From: Stenotrophomonas tumulicola
GTDB taxonomy: Bacteria; Pseudomonadota; Gammaproteobacteria; Xanthomonadales; Xanthomonadaceae
Direction of reading: 5' to 3'
Assembly (NCBI RefSeq): GCF_014117215.1
Contig: NZ_JACGXS010000001.1
Coordinates: forward strand, 682,001 to 746,000
DNA: 64,000 nucleotides
Part shown: positions 8,431 to 18,300 of the stretch, piece by piece
How the letters are laid out: every line of letters begins with the position of its first letter
Position numbering within the stretch: position 1 is the first letter of the stretch
The notes under the pieces: generated by a model
What the model was told of the DNA's origin: nothing
The model's database searches: none
The model's input: the letters and a program-made list of their open reading frames with translations, nothing else
Made by a program: the position numbers and the translations under genes

Positions 8431-8570
8431 GTGGATCCTGGGTAAAGGCTGTGCTGGAGTTTAACCTTTCCGGCCAGAAGCCGCTGTCGACAAGGCCGGT
8501 CCGATACCGTCCGCATGCCTGCCGGCAACCCCGGGATGTCATTGCAGGCAGGCCTGCCTGGACCCTCCGC

Positions 8571-9452
8571 TCATCGTGCTTCGTCATCTACCTGGCGCTT
8601 GAGTTCCAGCGCCAGCGCACGCACGCCGTCGTCGGCATTGTCGCGGTACAGGATGCCGATCTCGTAGCTGTCGATCACCGGCAGCCCACGCTGGCCATCG
8701 ATGACCTGGTGCCCGGCCAGCACGGCGCGCCGCGGCAGCAGGCTGATGCCGATGCCATCTGCGACCGCGCCCTGGATGCCACTCAACGAAGAGCTGGTGA
8801 ACGTGATCCGCCAGCGGCCACCGGACGCTTCGATGGCATGGATCATTTCGTCCCGATACAGGCCGCGCGGCGGGAAGGTCACCAGTGGCAGCGTTTCCTG
8901 TTGCACGCACGGTTCGTGTGCGCTGTCGATCCAATGCATCGGTTCGGGCCAGCAGTACACCGCCGGGCGGCTGTTGCGGCGCTGCTTGACCAGTGCCAGG
9001 TCCAGTTCACCGTGGTCGAAGGCGTGGGCCAGGTCGCGGCTGAGGCCGCTGCTGATCTCCAGCCGCACGCGTGGATGGCGGCGACTGAAGGCGGCAAGCA
9101 TGCGCGTGGTCCGTGGGTTGACGAAGTCTTCGGGCACGCCCAGCCGCAGCGTGGTCGCCACGGTGGCACCGGCCAGCGCCTGCAGCAGTTCGTCGTTGAG
9201 CCCGAGCATCCGCCGCGCGTAGCCCAGCAGGATGTGGCCTGCGTCGGTGGGCTGTACATCGCGATGGCCGCGTTCCAGCAGCCGGTGGCCGGCCAGCATT
9301 TCCAGCCGGCGGATCTTCTGGCTGACCGTGGACTGGGTCGAATGCAGGCGGCTGGCGGCGGTGGTGAAGCTGCCGCAGTCGGCCACCCTCACCAAGGCAC
9401 GCAACAGGTCCAGTTCGAACAGGGATCTATTCGTTTCATTCATCACAGGCAT
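8571..9452 (-). CDS. LysR family transcriptional regulator
   Basis: A 293-residue LTTR. The N-terminal winged helix is LFELDLLRALVRVADCGSFT, AASRLHSTQSTVSQKIRRLE, with the usual linker helix (AGHRLLERGHRDVQPTDAGHILLGYARRM). The effector domain starts at about residue 95 (TTLRLGVPEDFVNPRTTRML) and includes LDLALVKQRR and GIGISLLPRRA. It is divergent from an amidohydrolase gene across 116 bp, and by the usual LTTR arrangement may control it. ATG codons at 9452 and 9443 are both possible starts; neither has a strong ribosome site. Confidence 0.9.
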   Translation of the reverse strand: MPVMNETNRSLFELDLLRALVRVADCGSFTTAASRLHSTQSTVSQKIRRLEMLAGHRLLERGHRDVQPTDAGHILLGYARRMLGLNDELLQALAGATVATTLRLGVPEDFVNPRTTRMLAAFSRRHPRVRLEISSGLSRDLAHAFDHGELDLALVKQRRNSRPAVYCWPEPMHWIDSAHEPCVQQETLPLVTFPPRGLYRDEMIHAIEASGGRWRITFTSSSLSGIQGAVADGIGISLLPRRAVLAGHQVIDGQRGLPVIDSYEIGILYRDNADDGVRALALELKRQVDDEAR

Positions 9453-9474
9453 TCACTTATTTCGTTTCCGCATG

Positions 9475-9503
9475 TCGCCATCCACTTCTACCCTAGATGG
9501 CGA
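9475..9503. promoter_or_regulatory. Inverted repeat in the LysR/amidohydrolase divergent region
   Basis: TCGCCAT (9475-9481) and ATGGCGA (9497-9503) form perfect 7-bp arms around a 15-bp spacer, within the 116 bp between the divergent genes. This is the right place and general form for an LTTR box, though the usual T-N11-A core is not exact. Confidence 0.35.
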
Positions 9504-9568
9504 GGGCAGGCCAGCATGCTGCCCGAGCCCTTTCCCCGGCGCGCCCCGCCGCCCTCCTGGATGTTCCC

Positions 9569-11038
9569 ATGCCAATGCCCACCCGTTCGCTGCTGTTGCT
9601 CGCACTTGCCACCGCGTTGCCCGCCACCGCCGTCGCTGCCGCCGCAGGCAGACAGGCCGACCTGTTGATCCGGCACGCCACCGTGGTCGACGTGGAGCAT
9701 GCGCGCACGCTGCCCGGCCAGAGCGTGGCCATCCGCGGTGGGGACATCGTCGCGGTGGGAGCGGATGCAGGCGTGGCCGCCGAGTGGAGCGCCGACCGGC
9801 AGGTCGATGCCAACGGCCGCTACCTGATCCCCGGGTTGTGGGACATGCACGTGCACTTCGGTGGCGGCCCGGCGTTGGTGGAAGAGAACAAGGCGCTGCT
9901 GCCGCTGTACCTGGCACATGGCATCACCACCGTGCGTGATGCCTCCGGTGACCTGCCACGGCAGGTGCTGGAATGGCGTGGGCAGATCGCAGCCGGCACG
10001 CTGCCCGGCCCGCGGCTGCTGACTTCCGGCGCCAAGATCGAAGGGGTGAAGCCGGTCTGGAAGGGCACCATCGAAGTGGGCAGCACCGCCGACGTGGATG
10101 CGGCGATCAAACGCCTGCGCAACGACCGGGTGGACTTCGTCAAGATCACCGACAGCACGTTGAAGCCGGAGCTGTTCCTGTATGCCGCCAGCGAGGCGCG
10201 CAAGGCCGGGCTGAAAGCGTCGGGGCACATCCCGATGGCGCTGACGGTGGAGCAGGCGGTGGATGCCGGGCTGGCTTCCATCGAACACCTGGATTACGCC
10301 TATAAGGCCGGCAGCCGCGATGAGGCGACGATCGCGGCCGACTTCGCCGCGGGCCGCATCGACCGCGCCGAGGCCAACCAGCGCCTGGCCGGCAGCTTCG
10401 ACCGGGCTACCGCGCTGGCGGCCTACCGCGATTTCGCACGGCGCGGGGTGTTCGTGACGCCGACCCTCAACGGCGGACGCATCCTCGATTTCCTCGACCA
10501 GGACGATCACCATGACGACCCGTACCTGGCCTATATCGGCCCGGGGTTGCGTGCGACCTATGCCTGGCGGGTGGAGCGCGCGGCCAAGGCCACGCCGGCG
10601 CAGGTGCAGGCACGGCACCAGCACTACAAGGAGGTAGCGGCGGTGCTGCCGATGCTGCAGGAAGCGGGCGTCACGATCATGGCCGGCACCGACGCCGGCT
10701 TCCTCAACTCCTTCAACTTCCCCGGCATCGGGCTGCACCAGGAACTGCAGCTGTTCGTGGCCGAAGGGTTGACCGCACCGCAGGCGCTGTCGGCTGCCAC
10801 CCGTGCCGGCCCGGCATGGTTCGGGCAACTGGACCGCTACGGTTCGATCGCCGTCGGCAAGGCGGCCGACCTGGTGCTGCTGGATGCCAATCCGCTGCAG
10901 GACATCAAGGCGACCGAAGCCATCGACACAGTCGTGGTGCGCGGCCAGGTGCATGACCGGGCGGCGCTGGATGCGATGTTGCTGCAGGCGCGCACGCAGG
11001 TGCAGCAGTGGAACCTGCAGGCAGGAAAGGCGCGCTGA
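9569..11038 (+). CDS. Exported metal-dependent amidohydrolase
   Basis: A 489-residue imidazolonepropionase/prolidase-type amidohydrolase. ATG 9569 gives MPMPTRSLLLLALATALPATAVA, a signal peptide. The composite beta strands of the urease-like fold follow (LLIRHATVVDV...GQSVAIRGGDIVAVG). The HxH metal motif is LWDMHVHFGG, the later ligands are GHIPMALT and EHLDY, and the metal-binding Asp is in AGTDAGF. The C-terminal strand region is SIAVGKAADLVLLDANPLQDI. The family hydrolyses C-N bonds in cyclic amides or dipeptides; the substrate cannot be told. It is probably periplasmic and possibly controlled by the divergent LysR protein. Confidence 0.88.
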   Translation: MPMPTRSLLLLALATALPATAVAAAAGRQADLLIRHATVVDVEHARTLPGQSVAIRGGDIVAVGADAGVAAEWSADRQVDANGRYLIPGLWDMHVHFGGGPALVEENKALLPLYLAHGITTVRDASGDLPRQVLEWRGQIAAGTLPGPRLLTSGAKIEGVKPVWKGTIEVGSTADVDAAIKRLRNDRVDFVKITDSTLKPELFLYAASEARKAGLKASGHIPMALTVEQAVDAGLASIEHLDYAYKAGSRDEATIAADFAAGRIDRAEANQRLAGSFDRATALAAYRDFARRGVFVTPTLNGGRILDFLDQDDHHDDPYLAYIGPGLRATYAWRVERAAKATPAQVQARHQHYKEVAAVLPMLQEAGVTIMAGTDAGFLNSFNFPGIGLHQELQLFVAEGLTAPQALSAATRAGPAWFGQLDRYGSIAVGKAADLVLLDANPLQDIKATEAIDTVVVRGQVHDRAALDAMLLQARTQVQQWNLQAGKAR

Positions 11039-11041
11039 GGC

Positions 11042-11842
11042 TCAGTCGCCGCTGCGCGTTGCGGCGGTGCCGCCCTTGCCGCACCGGCAGGGGCACTGGC
11101 AGCCGTCACGGCGCGGCCGCTTGCTGTCCAGCACCCCGGCGAACAGTTCCGCGCCCATGATGCCGGTGGGGAAGGCGATGATGCCGTAGCCGAGCAGGAT
11201 GGCGCACGCGGTGATCAACCGGCCCAGGCTGGTCTGTGGCGTGATGTCGCCATAGCCGGTGGTGCTCATGGTCACCGCTGCCCAGTAGACGCTTGCTGGA
11301 ATGCTGCTGAAGCCGTTGCCGGGACCTTCGACCAGGAAGATGACGGTGCCCAGCACCACCACCAGCAGCACCATCACCCCGATGAAGACCAGGATCTTGC
11401 GCCGGGCACGGACCAGGGCCTGGCGCAGGTGGCGGGTTTCGTCCAGGTAGACCGGCAACTGCAGGATGCGGAACAGCCGCAGCAGGCGCAGCAGCCGCAC
11501 GTCGGCCAGCACGTGCAGCCCGGGCAGCAGCAGGGCAAGGAAGGCCGGGAGGATGGACAGCAGGTCGACGATGCCGAAGAAGCTGCGCGCGTAGCGCCAC
11601 GGTGAGCGCAGCAGCCACAGGCGCAGCAGGTACTCCAGCGTGAACAGTGCGGTGAATATCCATTCCAGTGCATGCAGCAGGCGGCCATGGCGCTGGTGCA
11701 CTTCGGCCACGCTGTCCAGCATCAGCACCAGCACGCTGAGTACGATGAGCACCATCACCAGCGCTTCGGCGCGACGCATCAGCGATGCGCGTTCGGTGAC
11801 GCGGCGGACAGCGCTGCGGAGGTGGGGGAGTGGAAGGGGCAT
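11042..11842 (-). CDS. Voltage-gated-type potassium channel, 6 TM
   Basis: A 266-residue ion channel of the Kv-like 6-TM class. S1 is AEALVMVLIVLSVLVLMLDSV, S2 is ALEWIFTALFTLEYLLRLWLL, and S3 is FFGIVDLLSILPAFLALLL. S4 carries regularly spaced arginines (VRLLRLLRLFRILQL), S5 is ILVFIGVMVLLVVVLGTVIFL, and the pore has the selectivity filter TMSTTGYGDITP before S6. It conducts K+ across the inner membrane. The C-terminal tail is short and has four cysteines in GCQCPCRCGKG. I start at ATG 11842. The stop is only 3 bp from the convergent amidohydrolase stop. Confidence 0.9.
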   Translation of the reverse strand: MPLPLPHLRSAVRRVTERASLMRRAEALVMVLIVLSVLVLMLDSVAEVHQRHGRLLHALEWIFTALFTLEYLLRLWLLRSPWRYARSFFGIVDLLSILPAFLALLLPGLHVLADVRLLRLLRLFRILQLPVYLDETRHLRQALVRARRKILVFIGVMVLLVVVLGTVIFLVEGPGNGFSSIPASVYWAAVTMSTTGYGDITPQTSLGRLITACAILLGYGIIAFPTGIMGAELFAGVLDSKRPRRDGCQCPCRCGKGGTAATRSGD

Positions 11843-12018
11843 GGGAGTAGCGCAGGGCGGAGGGGTCGTATCCGGCTGGCCTGCCGGTGCAGCCGCGAAG
11901 CTTCGGCCCTGCACGCGCTGCACGGAATACAGCAATCGCGAAATGCTGGCCGATGCCGCTGGTGGCCCTGTGCAGTGGCGTACCGGTCCAGCAAGGTGGG
12001 GCGGAACAGGAGGACGCC

Positions 12019-12447
12019 ATGCACGCTGCGGCATTGTGGTTGCTGCTGTCCCTGGCCGGTGCGGGACAGATGGACCCAACGATGGCCGGCGTGGTGTACC
12101 GGTGCGGGCAGGCCGATGCGGTGCGTTACCAGGACGTTCCCTGCGCGGCAGGCGAAGCATCGCATCGCTGGCGTCCACCTGCGGGCCGCGTGGACCCGGC
12201 TGACGTGGCCGGCCCGGCCATCGTGAAGCGGGCCCCGGCAGCCGCCGCGCGGGGCAAGGCTGCCTCACGCCGGCGTCGCATTGCCGGGAGGAAGCCTGCG
12301 ATGGCGCTGATTACGATCCAGCAGGACCCGGCCGCCTGTCGCAGGATGCAGCGACAGCGCGAAAATGCCCTTCGGCAGCGCCGCCGGGCACCCGGCTACC
12401 TGCTCGAACGGGCCTGGGACGACCGCGTCCGTGATGCATGCCGATGA
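12019..12447 (+). CDS. DUF4124-like small secreted protein
   Basis: A 142-residue protein starting at ATG 12019 after CAGGAGGA, a good ribosome site. A signal peptide (MHAAALWLLLSLAGAGQ) is followed by GVVYRCGQADAVRYQDVPCAAGE. This is the YRC...RYQD.PC pattern of DUF4124 proteins common in Xanthomonadaceae. The remainder is basic, with RRRRIAGRK and repeated Arg/Gln stretches, and ends in cysteine. Function is unknown; DUF4124 domains occur in cell-envelope proteins. Confidence 0.7.
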   Translation: MHAAALWLLLSLAGAGQMDPTMAGVVYRCGQADAVRYQDVPCAAGEASHRWRPPAGRVDPADVAGPAIVKRAPAAAARGKAASRRRRIAGRKPAMALITIQQDPAACRRMQRQRENALRQRRRAPGYLLERAWDDRVRDACR

Positions 12448-12594
12448 AACAGACTGCATCGGCTGCAGGATTCAGGCGCGTCCTATGTGGATGCCGGTCA
12501 GGTCTGAATATCGTGGTCGGCTTCCTTCGCGAATCGTCCCTTGCCGACGCGCGCTTGCCTTCGACGGCAGGTGGCGCGGCCGGCCCCCGCTGCA

Positions 12595-15315
12595 ATGAAT
12601 GCCATCCTGCAACGCCTCTCCGCTGTGTTTCCCTGGCCTGGCCGTGCCGCCGGCAACGAGGACGGCGACCTGCGTGCGCTGCGCAGCCACCCGCGTCGCC
12701 TGCTCTACATCGCCGGGGCGTTGCTGGGCCTGTTGCTGCTGTCTGCGCTGGTGGCGGCCGTGGCCCTGCATGTACGCCGCTACCAGGAGGATCGCCTGCA
12801 GGGCTTCGTGCGGGCACAGGCGGCATTGGCCGCGCAGCTGACCCGCCATGACGCCAGCTACGCACGGCTGGTCAACATGACCGAGTACGCGTGGCAGCAC
12901 CGCATGGACAGCGATCCGGCGGTGCTGGCCGCCGATGCACGCGCCTATCTGCACGATGGCCAGCGGCTGGTGCTGCAGCAGGGCGAACGTGGTGCGCCGC
13001 AGCTGGTGATCGGGCTGGGTACCGAACGCTGGCCGGCCGGACGCCTGCAGCGCTACCTGGCGCTGTCCCGTTCGATGTCGACGATCTCGCGCATGGCCTT
13101 TGCCGGCACCGATGTCGAAGCAGCAGGCGCGGCCTATTTCCTCGACCCGACCGGCCACCTGGCAGTGTTGAACCAGGGGCTGGCCGACAGCGATGCCTCT
13201 GCTTCGCTGCCACAGCTCGATCGCGAGCAACGCTTCGCGCGGATGCGTGCCTACGCCAACCTGTCGCCACCGGCATCGCCGGGTGACAGCGTGCCGGCGC
13301 TGCGCCCGGCCACCGGCAATGGAAGGGCGCGGCTGGGATTCGCCGCCCATCCCGTCACCGGGCGCGCCTCGCTGGTGTCGGTGTTCCCGGCCCATGACGG
13401 CATGCGCGGGCTGGGCGTGTTCGTGGCGTTCGAGCCCACCGATGGCCTGGCCCGGGTGTTGCGCGAGGCCAGCGACAGCAACCTGCTGGTGGTGGCGCCC
13501 AATGGCGAGGTGATCCTCGGTTCGCGTGCCGGCAACGAGATGCACCTGGTCGGGGCAATGCACGAGGCCGGGCTGTGGACGCATGCGCGCAGCGGCGTGA
13601 CGGTGCACCGGCGCGGTGGGCAGTTCTACATCGCCGCGCTGGTCGCCGGCACCGACTGGCTGCTGGTGACGACCTACGGCTGGCGCGACATGCTGGCCGA
13701 TGGCCAGCGCCTGGGGGTACTGGCCGCGGTGGTATGGACGGTGCTGATGGCGGTGCTGTGGCTGCTGCTGGCCTGGATCGACCGGCGCGTGCTGGCGCCG
13801 GCGGCCCGGCGTGCTGGCCGCGTATATGCGAGCGAGCAGATGTTCCGTTCGCTGATCCAGATGACGCCGATCGGGCTGTGCCTGCTCGACAGCGGGCAGG
13901 CCGTGCCGGTGGTGCAGAACGAACTGGCGCAGCGTTATGCCGGCGCGGCCGAGCGCGCGGGCCTGCCCCTGTACGAGGCGCTGCTGCAGGGCCATGCAGG
14001 GGCCACGGCGGGGCAGGAGGAAAACATGGACGTGCGCGAGTTCGAACTGTCGCACGCCGGCGCACGCAAGGTGGCGGCACGCCACCTGCTGGTGCGTGCC
14101 ACCGAAGTGGTGCACCAGGGGCGCGTGGTGCTGTTGTGCGCCTTGCAGGACCTCACCGCGCGGGTGGAACTGCAGGAACAGCGCGATCGGCTGCACGAGG
14201 ATGCCGAGGCCGCCAATCGTGCCAAGATGCATTTCCTGGCCATGATGAGCCATGAAATCCGCACGCCGCTGCATGGCATCCTCGGCCACCTGGAGTTGTT
14301 CGGGCGCTCCCGGCTGGATCCCGAACAGCGCACCCGCCTGCGACGCATCATCCAGTCGGCCGACTCGCTGCTGCTGATCATCAACGACGTGCTGGACCTG
14401 GAACGGATCGAGGCCGGCCGGATGGAGGTGGAACTGGTGGACTTCGAACCGGTGGTGCTGCTGGAACGGGTGGCGCTGCTGTATGCGCCGCTGGCGCAGG
14501 GCAAGGGCGTGGACCTGGACCTGGTGGTCGATGCCGGCCTGGGGCCGCTGTACCGTGGCGCGCTGGGCTGGATGGAACAGGTGCTGCGCAACCTGGTCAG
14601 CAATGCCGTCAAGTTCACCGCATCCGGACGTATCGAGATACGCATCCTGCCGGCGCGGCAATCGCCTGGCCTGCGGCTGGAGGTCGCCGATTCCGGTATC
14701 GGCCTCAGCGAGGCGCAGCAGCAGCGGCTGTTCCAGCCGTTCATGCAGGCGGACGAAACCATCAGCGACCGTTTCGGCGGCTCGGGGCTCGGGCTTTCGC
14801 TGTGTCGCCAGCTGTGCCAGCTGATGGGCGGCGACATCGATGTGCGCAGCACGCCCGGGGTGGGCAGCGTGTTCGGTTTCAGCGTCCCGGTGCAGCCGTG
14901 CCTGCAGGATGATGCCGTGCTGCCCGGGCCATTGGCCGGCCGCACCATTCTCGTGCATTCGGCGGTGGCCAGTTGGCGCGATGAACTGAGCCGTCGGCTG
15001 CGGGGTTGGGGTGCGGTGCCGTTGCCATTGGAGCATCCGGGCGACGTGGCACAGGTCACCGGGGTGGAAGGCATGCCGCTGGTCCTGTTCGAGCGCAACC
15101 AACCGGTGATCGGTGACGAGGCGCTGCAGCGCTGTGAACGCGTGGTCCGGGTCCGCGCCGACGGTCCCCTGCGTGCCTCGCGGCGGCAGGGGCATTGGCG
15201 CGCGTCCTGCTATTCGGGCCAATCGCTGCTGGAAGCGCTGGAGGCGACGGACGGGCCGGGTACCGCCATGGTCGCGTACAGCCCCATCATGGCGGCGCCT
15301 GCCGCAATCGGCTAG
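12595..15315 (+). CDS. Rcs-like sensor histidine kinase without functional receiver
   Basis: A 906-residue membrane kinase. TM1 lies at about 36-60, a periplasmic sensor domain at about 61-370 (YLHDGQRLVLQQGE, FLDPTGHLAVLNQG, AHPVTGRASLVSVF), and TM2 at about 372-398. A PAS-like segment (RSLIQMTPIGLCLLDSG) precedes the dimerisation helix with His553 in MMSHEIRTPLHG. The ATPase domain has NLVSNAVKF near residue 670, DSGIGL and GGSGLGLSL. After residue ~780 comes a receiver-like domain (GRTILVHSAVASWRDELSRRLRGWG) that lacks the phospho-accepting Asp and resembles the RcsC ABL domain. There is no Hpt. It is a close paralogue of the next gene, 38 bp downstream, so the two are probably co-transcribed. 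Confidence 0.88.
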   Translation: MNAILQRLSAVFPWPGRAAGNEDGDLRALRSHPRRLLYIAGALLGLLLLSALVAAVALHVRRYQEDRLQGFVRAQAALAAQLTRHDASYARLVNMTEYAWQHRMDSDPAVLAADARAYLHDGQRLVLQQGERGAPQLVIGLGTERWPAGRLQRYLALSRSMSTISRMAFAGTDVEAAGAAYFLDPTGHLAVLNQGLADSDASASLPQLDREQRFARMRAYANLSPPASPGDSVPALRPATGNGRARLGFAAHPVTGRASLVSVFPAHDGMRGLGVFVAFEPTDGLARVLREASDSNLLVVAPNGEVILGSRAGNEMHLVGAMHEAGLWTHARSGVTVHRRGGQFYIAALVAGTDWLLVTTYGWRDMLADGQRLGVLAAVVWTVLMAVLWLLLAWIDRRVLAPAARRAGRVYASEQMFRSLIQMTPIGLCLLDSGQAVPVVQNELAQRYAGAAERAGLPLYEALLQGHAGATAGQEENMDVREFELSHAGARKVAARHLLVRATEVVHQGRVVLLCALQDLTARVELQEQRDRLHEDAEAANRAKMHFLAMMSHEIRTPLHGILGHLELFGRSRLDPEQRTRLRRIIQSADSLLLIINDVLDLERIEAGRMEVELVDFEPVVLLERVALLYAPLAQGKGVDLDLVVDAGLGPLYRGALGWMEQVLRNLVSNAVKFTASGRIEIRILPARQSPGLRLEVADSGIGLSEAQQQRLFQPFMQADETISDRFGGSGLGLSLCRQLCQLMGGDIDVRSTPGVGSVFGFSVPVQPCLQDDAVLPGPLAGRTILVHSAVASWRDELSRRLRGWGAVPLPLEHPGDVAQVTGVEGMPLVLFERNQPVIGDEALQRCERVVRVRADGPLRASRRQGHWRASCYSGQSLLEALEATDGPGTAMVAYSPIMAAPAAIG

Positions 15316-15353
15316 ATTCGGAGCCGCCGCAACGGCGCAGAAGAGGACAAGGC

Positions 15354-18300
15354 TTGGACAGGCTGCCATCCACCGACGCATCGGTAGCGCAGGAGCGCGC
15401 GCAGTTGCCTGCACTGCGTCGCCACCAGCGCCGGCTGCTGTTTGGCGGCGGCGGGCTGGTCAGCCTGCTGATCGTGCTCACCGCCGTGGTGGCCGCATTC
15501 TCCGACGTCAACGATTTCCATGCCGCCGAACGCCAGCGTTTCACCGAAGCGCGCACATCGGTGGATTACTTCCTGTTCCAGCGCGACCGCGCCTACGCCA
15601 CCATCATCAATGGCACTGACGCGATGTGGAGCAGCCAGCAGGCCTATCTGCAGCACCAGGGCGCGCCGCTGGCCGAGCGCTTCGAGGCCAGCGGCGGCGA
15701 ACTGCTGGTACGTGCCGAAGGGCCGGCGGCGGTACCGTGGCTGGTGCTTGGGCGCAGCGACAAACCGATGCCGCGTCCCCTGCTGGACGCATACCTGGGG
15801 CTGGTGGCCGAGCATTCGGCGTATACCGCGGCCACCATTACCGCCCTGCGTGCACAGGGCATGGTCACGATGTACGCCTACGAACCGGAGGGCCGGCTGC
15901 TGGCGGTATCCGGCGTGGCCGACGAGGCGCAGTTGATGCGTGCGTTGCGGGTTGGATCGCGCGAGGAGATATTCGCGCGGCTGCTGGTCACCGAAGAGGC
16001 GGCGCGCCTGGTGCGCCCGGCGGCGGGCCCGGTACAGCACGCGGCGGCCAGCGGGCGGCTGGTTTCGCGTTTCGATGCCAACCCGGTCACCGGCCAGCCC
16101 TCGCTGGTCGGCCTGCAGACGCTTGCCGAAGGGCGCACGCCGTTCCTGCGGCGCGTGGTGTTCGAACCGGTGGAGAGCATCAAGACCCGGCTGGACGAGC
16201 GCGAGTCCGGGGCGTTCGCGGTGATCACGCGCGATGGACGCACCGTGCTGCGCAGCGCGGCCATGCCGCACGATCCCGACGCCGGGCTGGTCCAGCGCGC
16301 CATGGGCCAGGCGGGGGAGGGCGACCATCGTTTCTTCAGCCATGGCAGTTTCGTGGTCGCCGGTGCGCTGCGTGGCGTGGACTGGACCATGATCCACGCC
16401 TATGGCTGGAATGCACTGTGGGCTGACAAGGGGGCACGGCTGCTGGCCCAGCTGCTGGCGGCGGTGACCATCCTGGCGGCCTTGTGGTGGCTGCTGCTGC
16501 GGATGGACCGGCGGATATTCGCCCCGGCATTGGCCGATGCCTCGCGGGTGTATGAAAGCGAAGCGCTGAGCCGGGTGATCATCGATACCTCGCCGGTCGG
16601 CCTGGTGCTGATCGACCCACATACCGGGCAACCGCTGGTCCAGAACGAACTGGCCCGGCAGATGGCCAGTGACGCCGGTGGCAGCGGTGGCGACCTGTAT
16701 GCCCTGCTGGCGGAACAGGCACGCCAGCAGCCCGGGCAGGCGGCACATGAATTCCAGTGGGCCACCCCGGCCGGCACGCTTCCGGATATCCGCCTGCAGG
16801 TATCGATGGCTCCTGCGAGCTATCGCGAGCGTGCCGTATGGGTGTGTGCGCTGCGCGACGTGACCGCGCAGGCAGAGCTGGAAAGGACGCTGCGCGATGC
16901 CCGTCGCGATGCAGAACGTGCACGCGAATCCGCTGAATCCGCATCGCGTGCCAAGACCGCGTTCGTGGCCACGATGAGCCACGAGATACGCACCCCGCTG
17001 AACGGCGTGCTGGGCCACCTGGAACTGCTGGGAAGATCGCCGATGCAGCCGGCGCAGCGCGAACGGCTGGACCGCATCCGGCTGTCGGCCGATGCGCTGA
17101 TGGGCATCATCAGCGACGTGCTGGACTTCTCCAAGATCGAGGCGGGCCAGCTGGACATCGACCCGGTGCGGTTCGAGCCACGGCCCTTGATCGAACAGGC
17201 AGCGCTGCTTTATTCCGCTGACGCACAGCGCAAGGGCGTCAAGCTGTACTACGCCATCGAGCCGGAGCTGGAAAGGCCGTTCGAGGCGGATGTGCATCGT
17301 ATCCGGCAGATCCTCAACAACCTGCTCAGCAACGCGGTCAAGTTCACCGAATCCGGCCGCATCGCGGTCCGGGCCGGCCTGTTGCAACGTCCACCCGGGG
17401 CCGCGCCGATGTTGCGCCTGCAGGTGGTGGATTCGGGCATCGGGCTGGATGAGGAGCAGCTGGCGCAGCTGTTCCAGCCGTTCCAGCAGGCAGATGCGAG
17501 CATCTCGCGGCGCTATGGGGGCAGCGGCCTCGGCCTTGCCCTGTGCCAGCAGCTGGCGCGCCTGCTGGGTGGCAGCATCCAGGCGGAAAGCACATTGGGC
17601 GTGGGCAGCGTGTTTTCGCTGGAAGTGCCGGTGCAACCGGCGGAGCGCGCCACCGAACCGCCGCGCCCGCTGCTCGGCAGGCGCATCACCTTGCTGTCGG
17701 CCGCAGCCGAATGGCGTACCGAGATCGGTCGCCTGCTCAAGCGCTGGGGCGCGGAGGTGCTGGTCATCGAGCAGCCAGGGCAGGTGGCCGGCGTGGTATC
17801 GGAGGCCACGCTGCTGCTGTTCGGGGAGCGGCGCGCCTGGGGCGTGGATGAGGAACAGGCGCTGATGCAGGCACATCGTCGCGTGGTGCGCGCCTACCCG
17901 GCTGGGCCGTTGTCCGCGGAAGACAAGCCCGATGGACTGCATGTGAGCTGCTATGCCAGCGACGCGCTGTTGCGCGCGCTGGACGATGCACGCCGTGACG
18001 CGGTACGGGTGTTGCCTGAAGTGCTGCCTGCGCCGGCAACGGAAAACGGGCGCATCCTGCTGGTGGAAGACAACCCGGTCAACCGCGAGCTGATCCAGCA
18101 GCAACTGGAAGAACTCGGCTATGGCGTGGATGCCGCGGAGAATGGCAAGGAGGCATTGCTGGCATGGGACCCGCAAGCGCATGTCGCCGTGCTGACCGAC
18201 ATCAACATGCCGATCATGGACGGATACCAGCTCGCCGCGGCGCTGCGCAGCCGCGCGCCGCACCTGCCGATCCTGGCGGTGACGGCCACCGCATTGGCCA

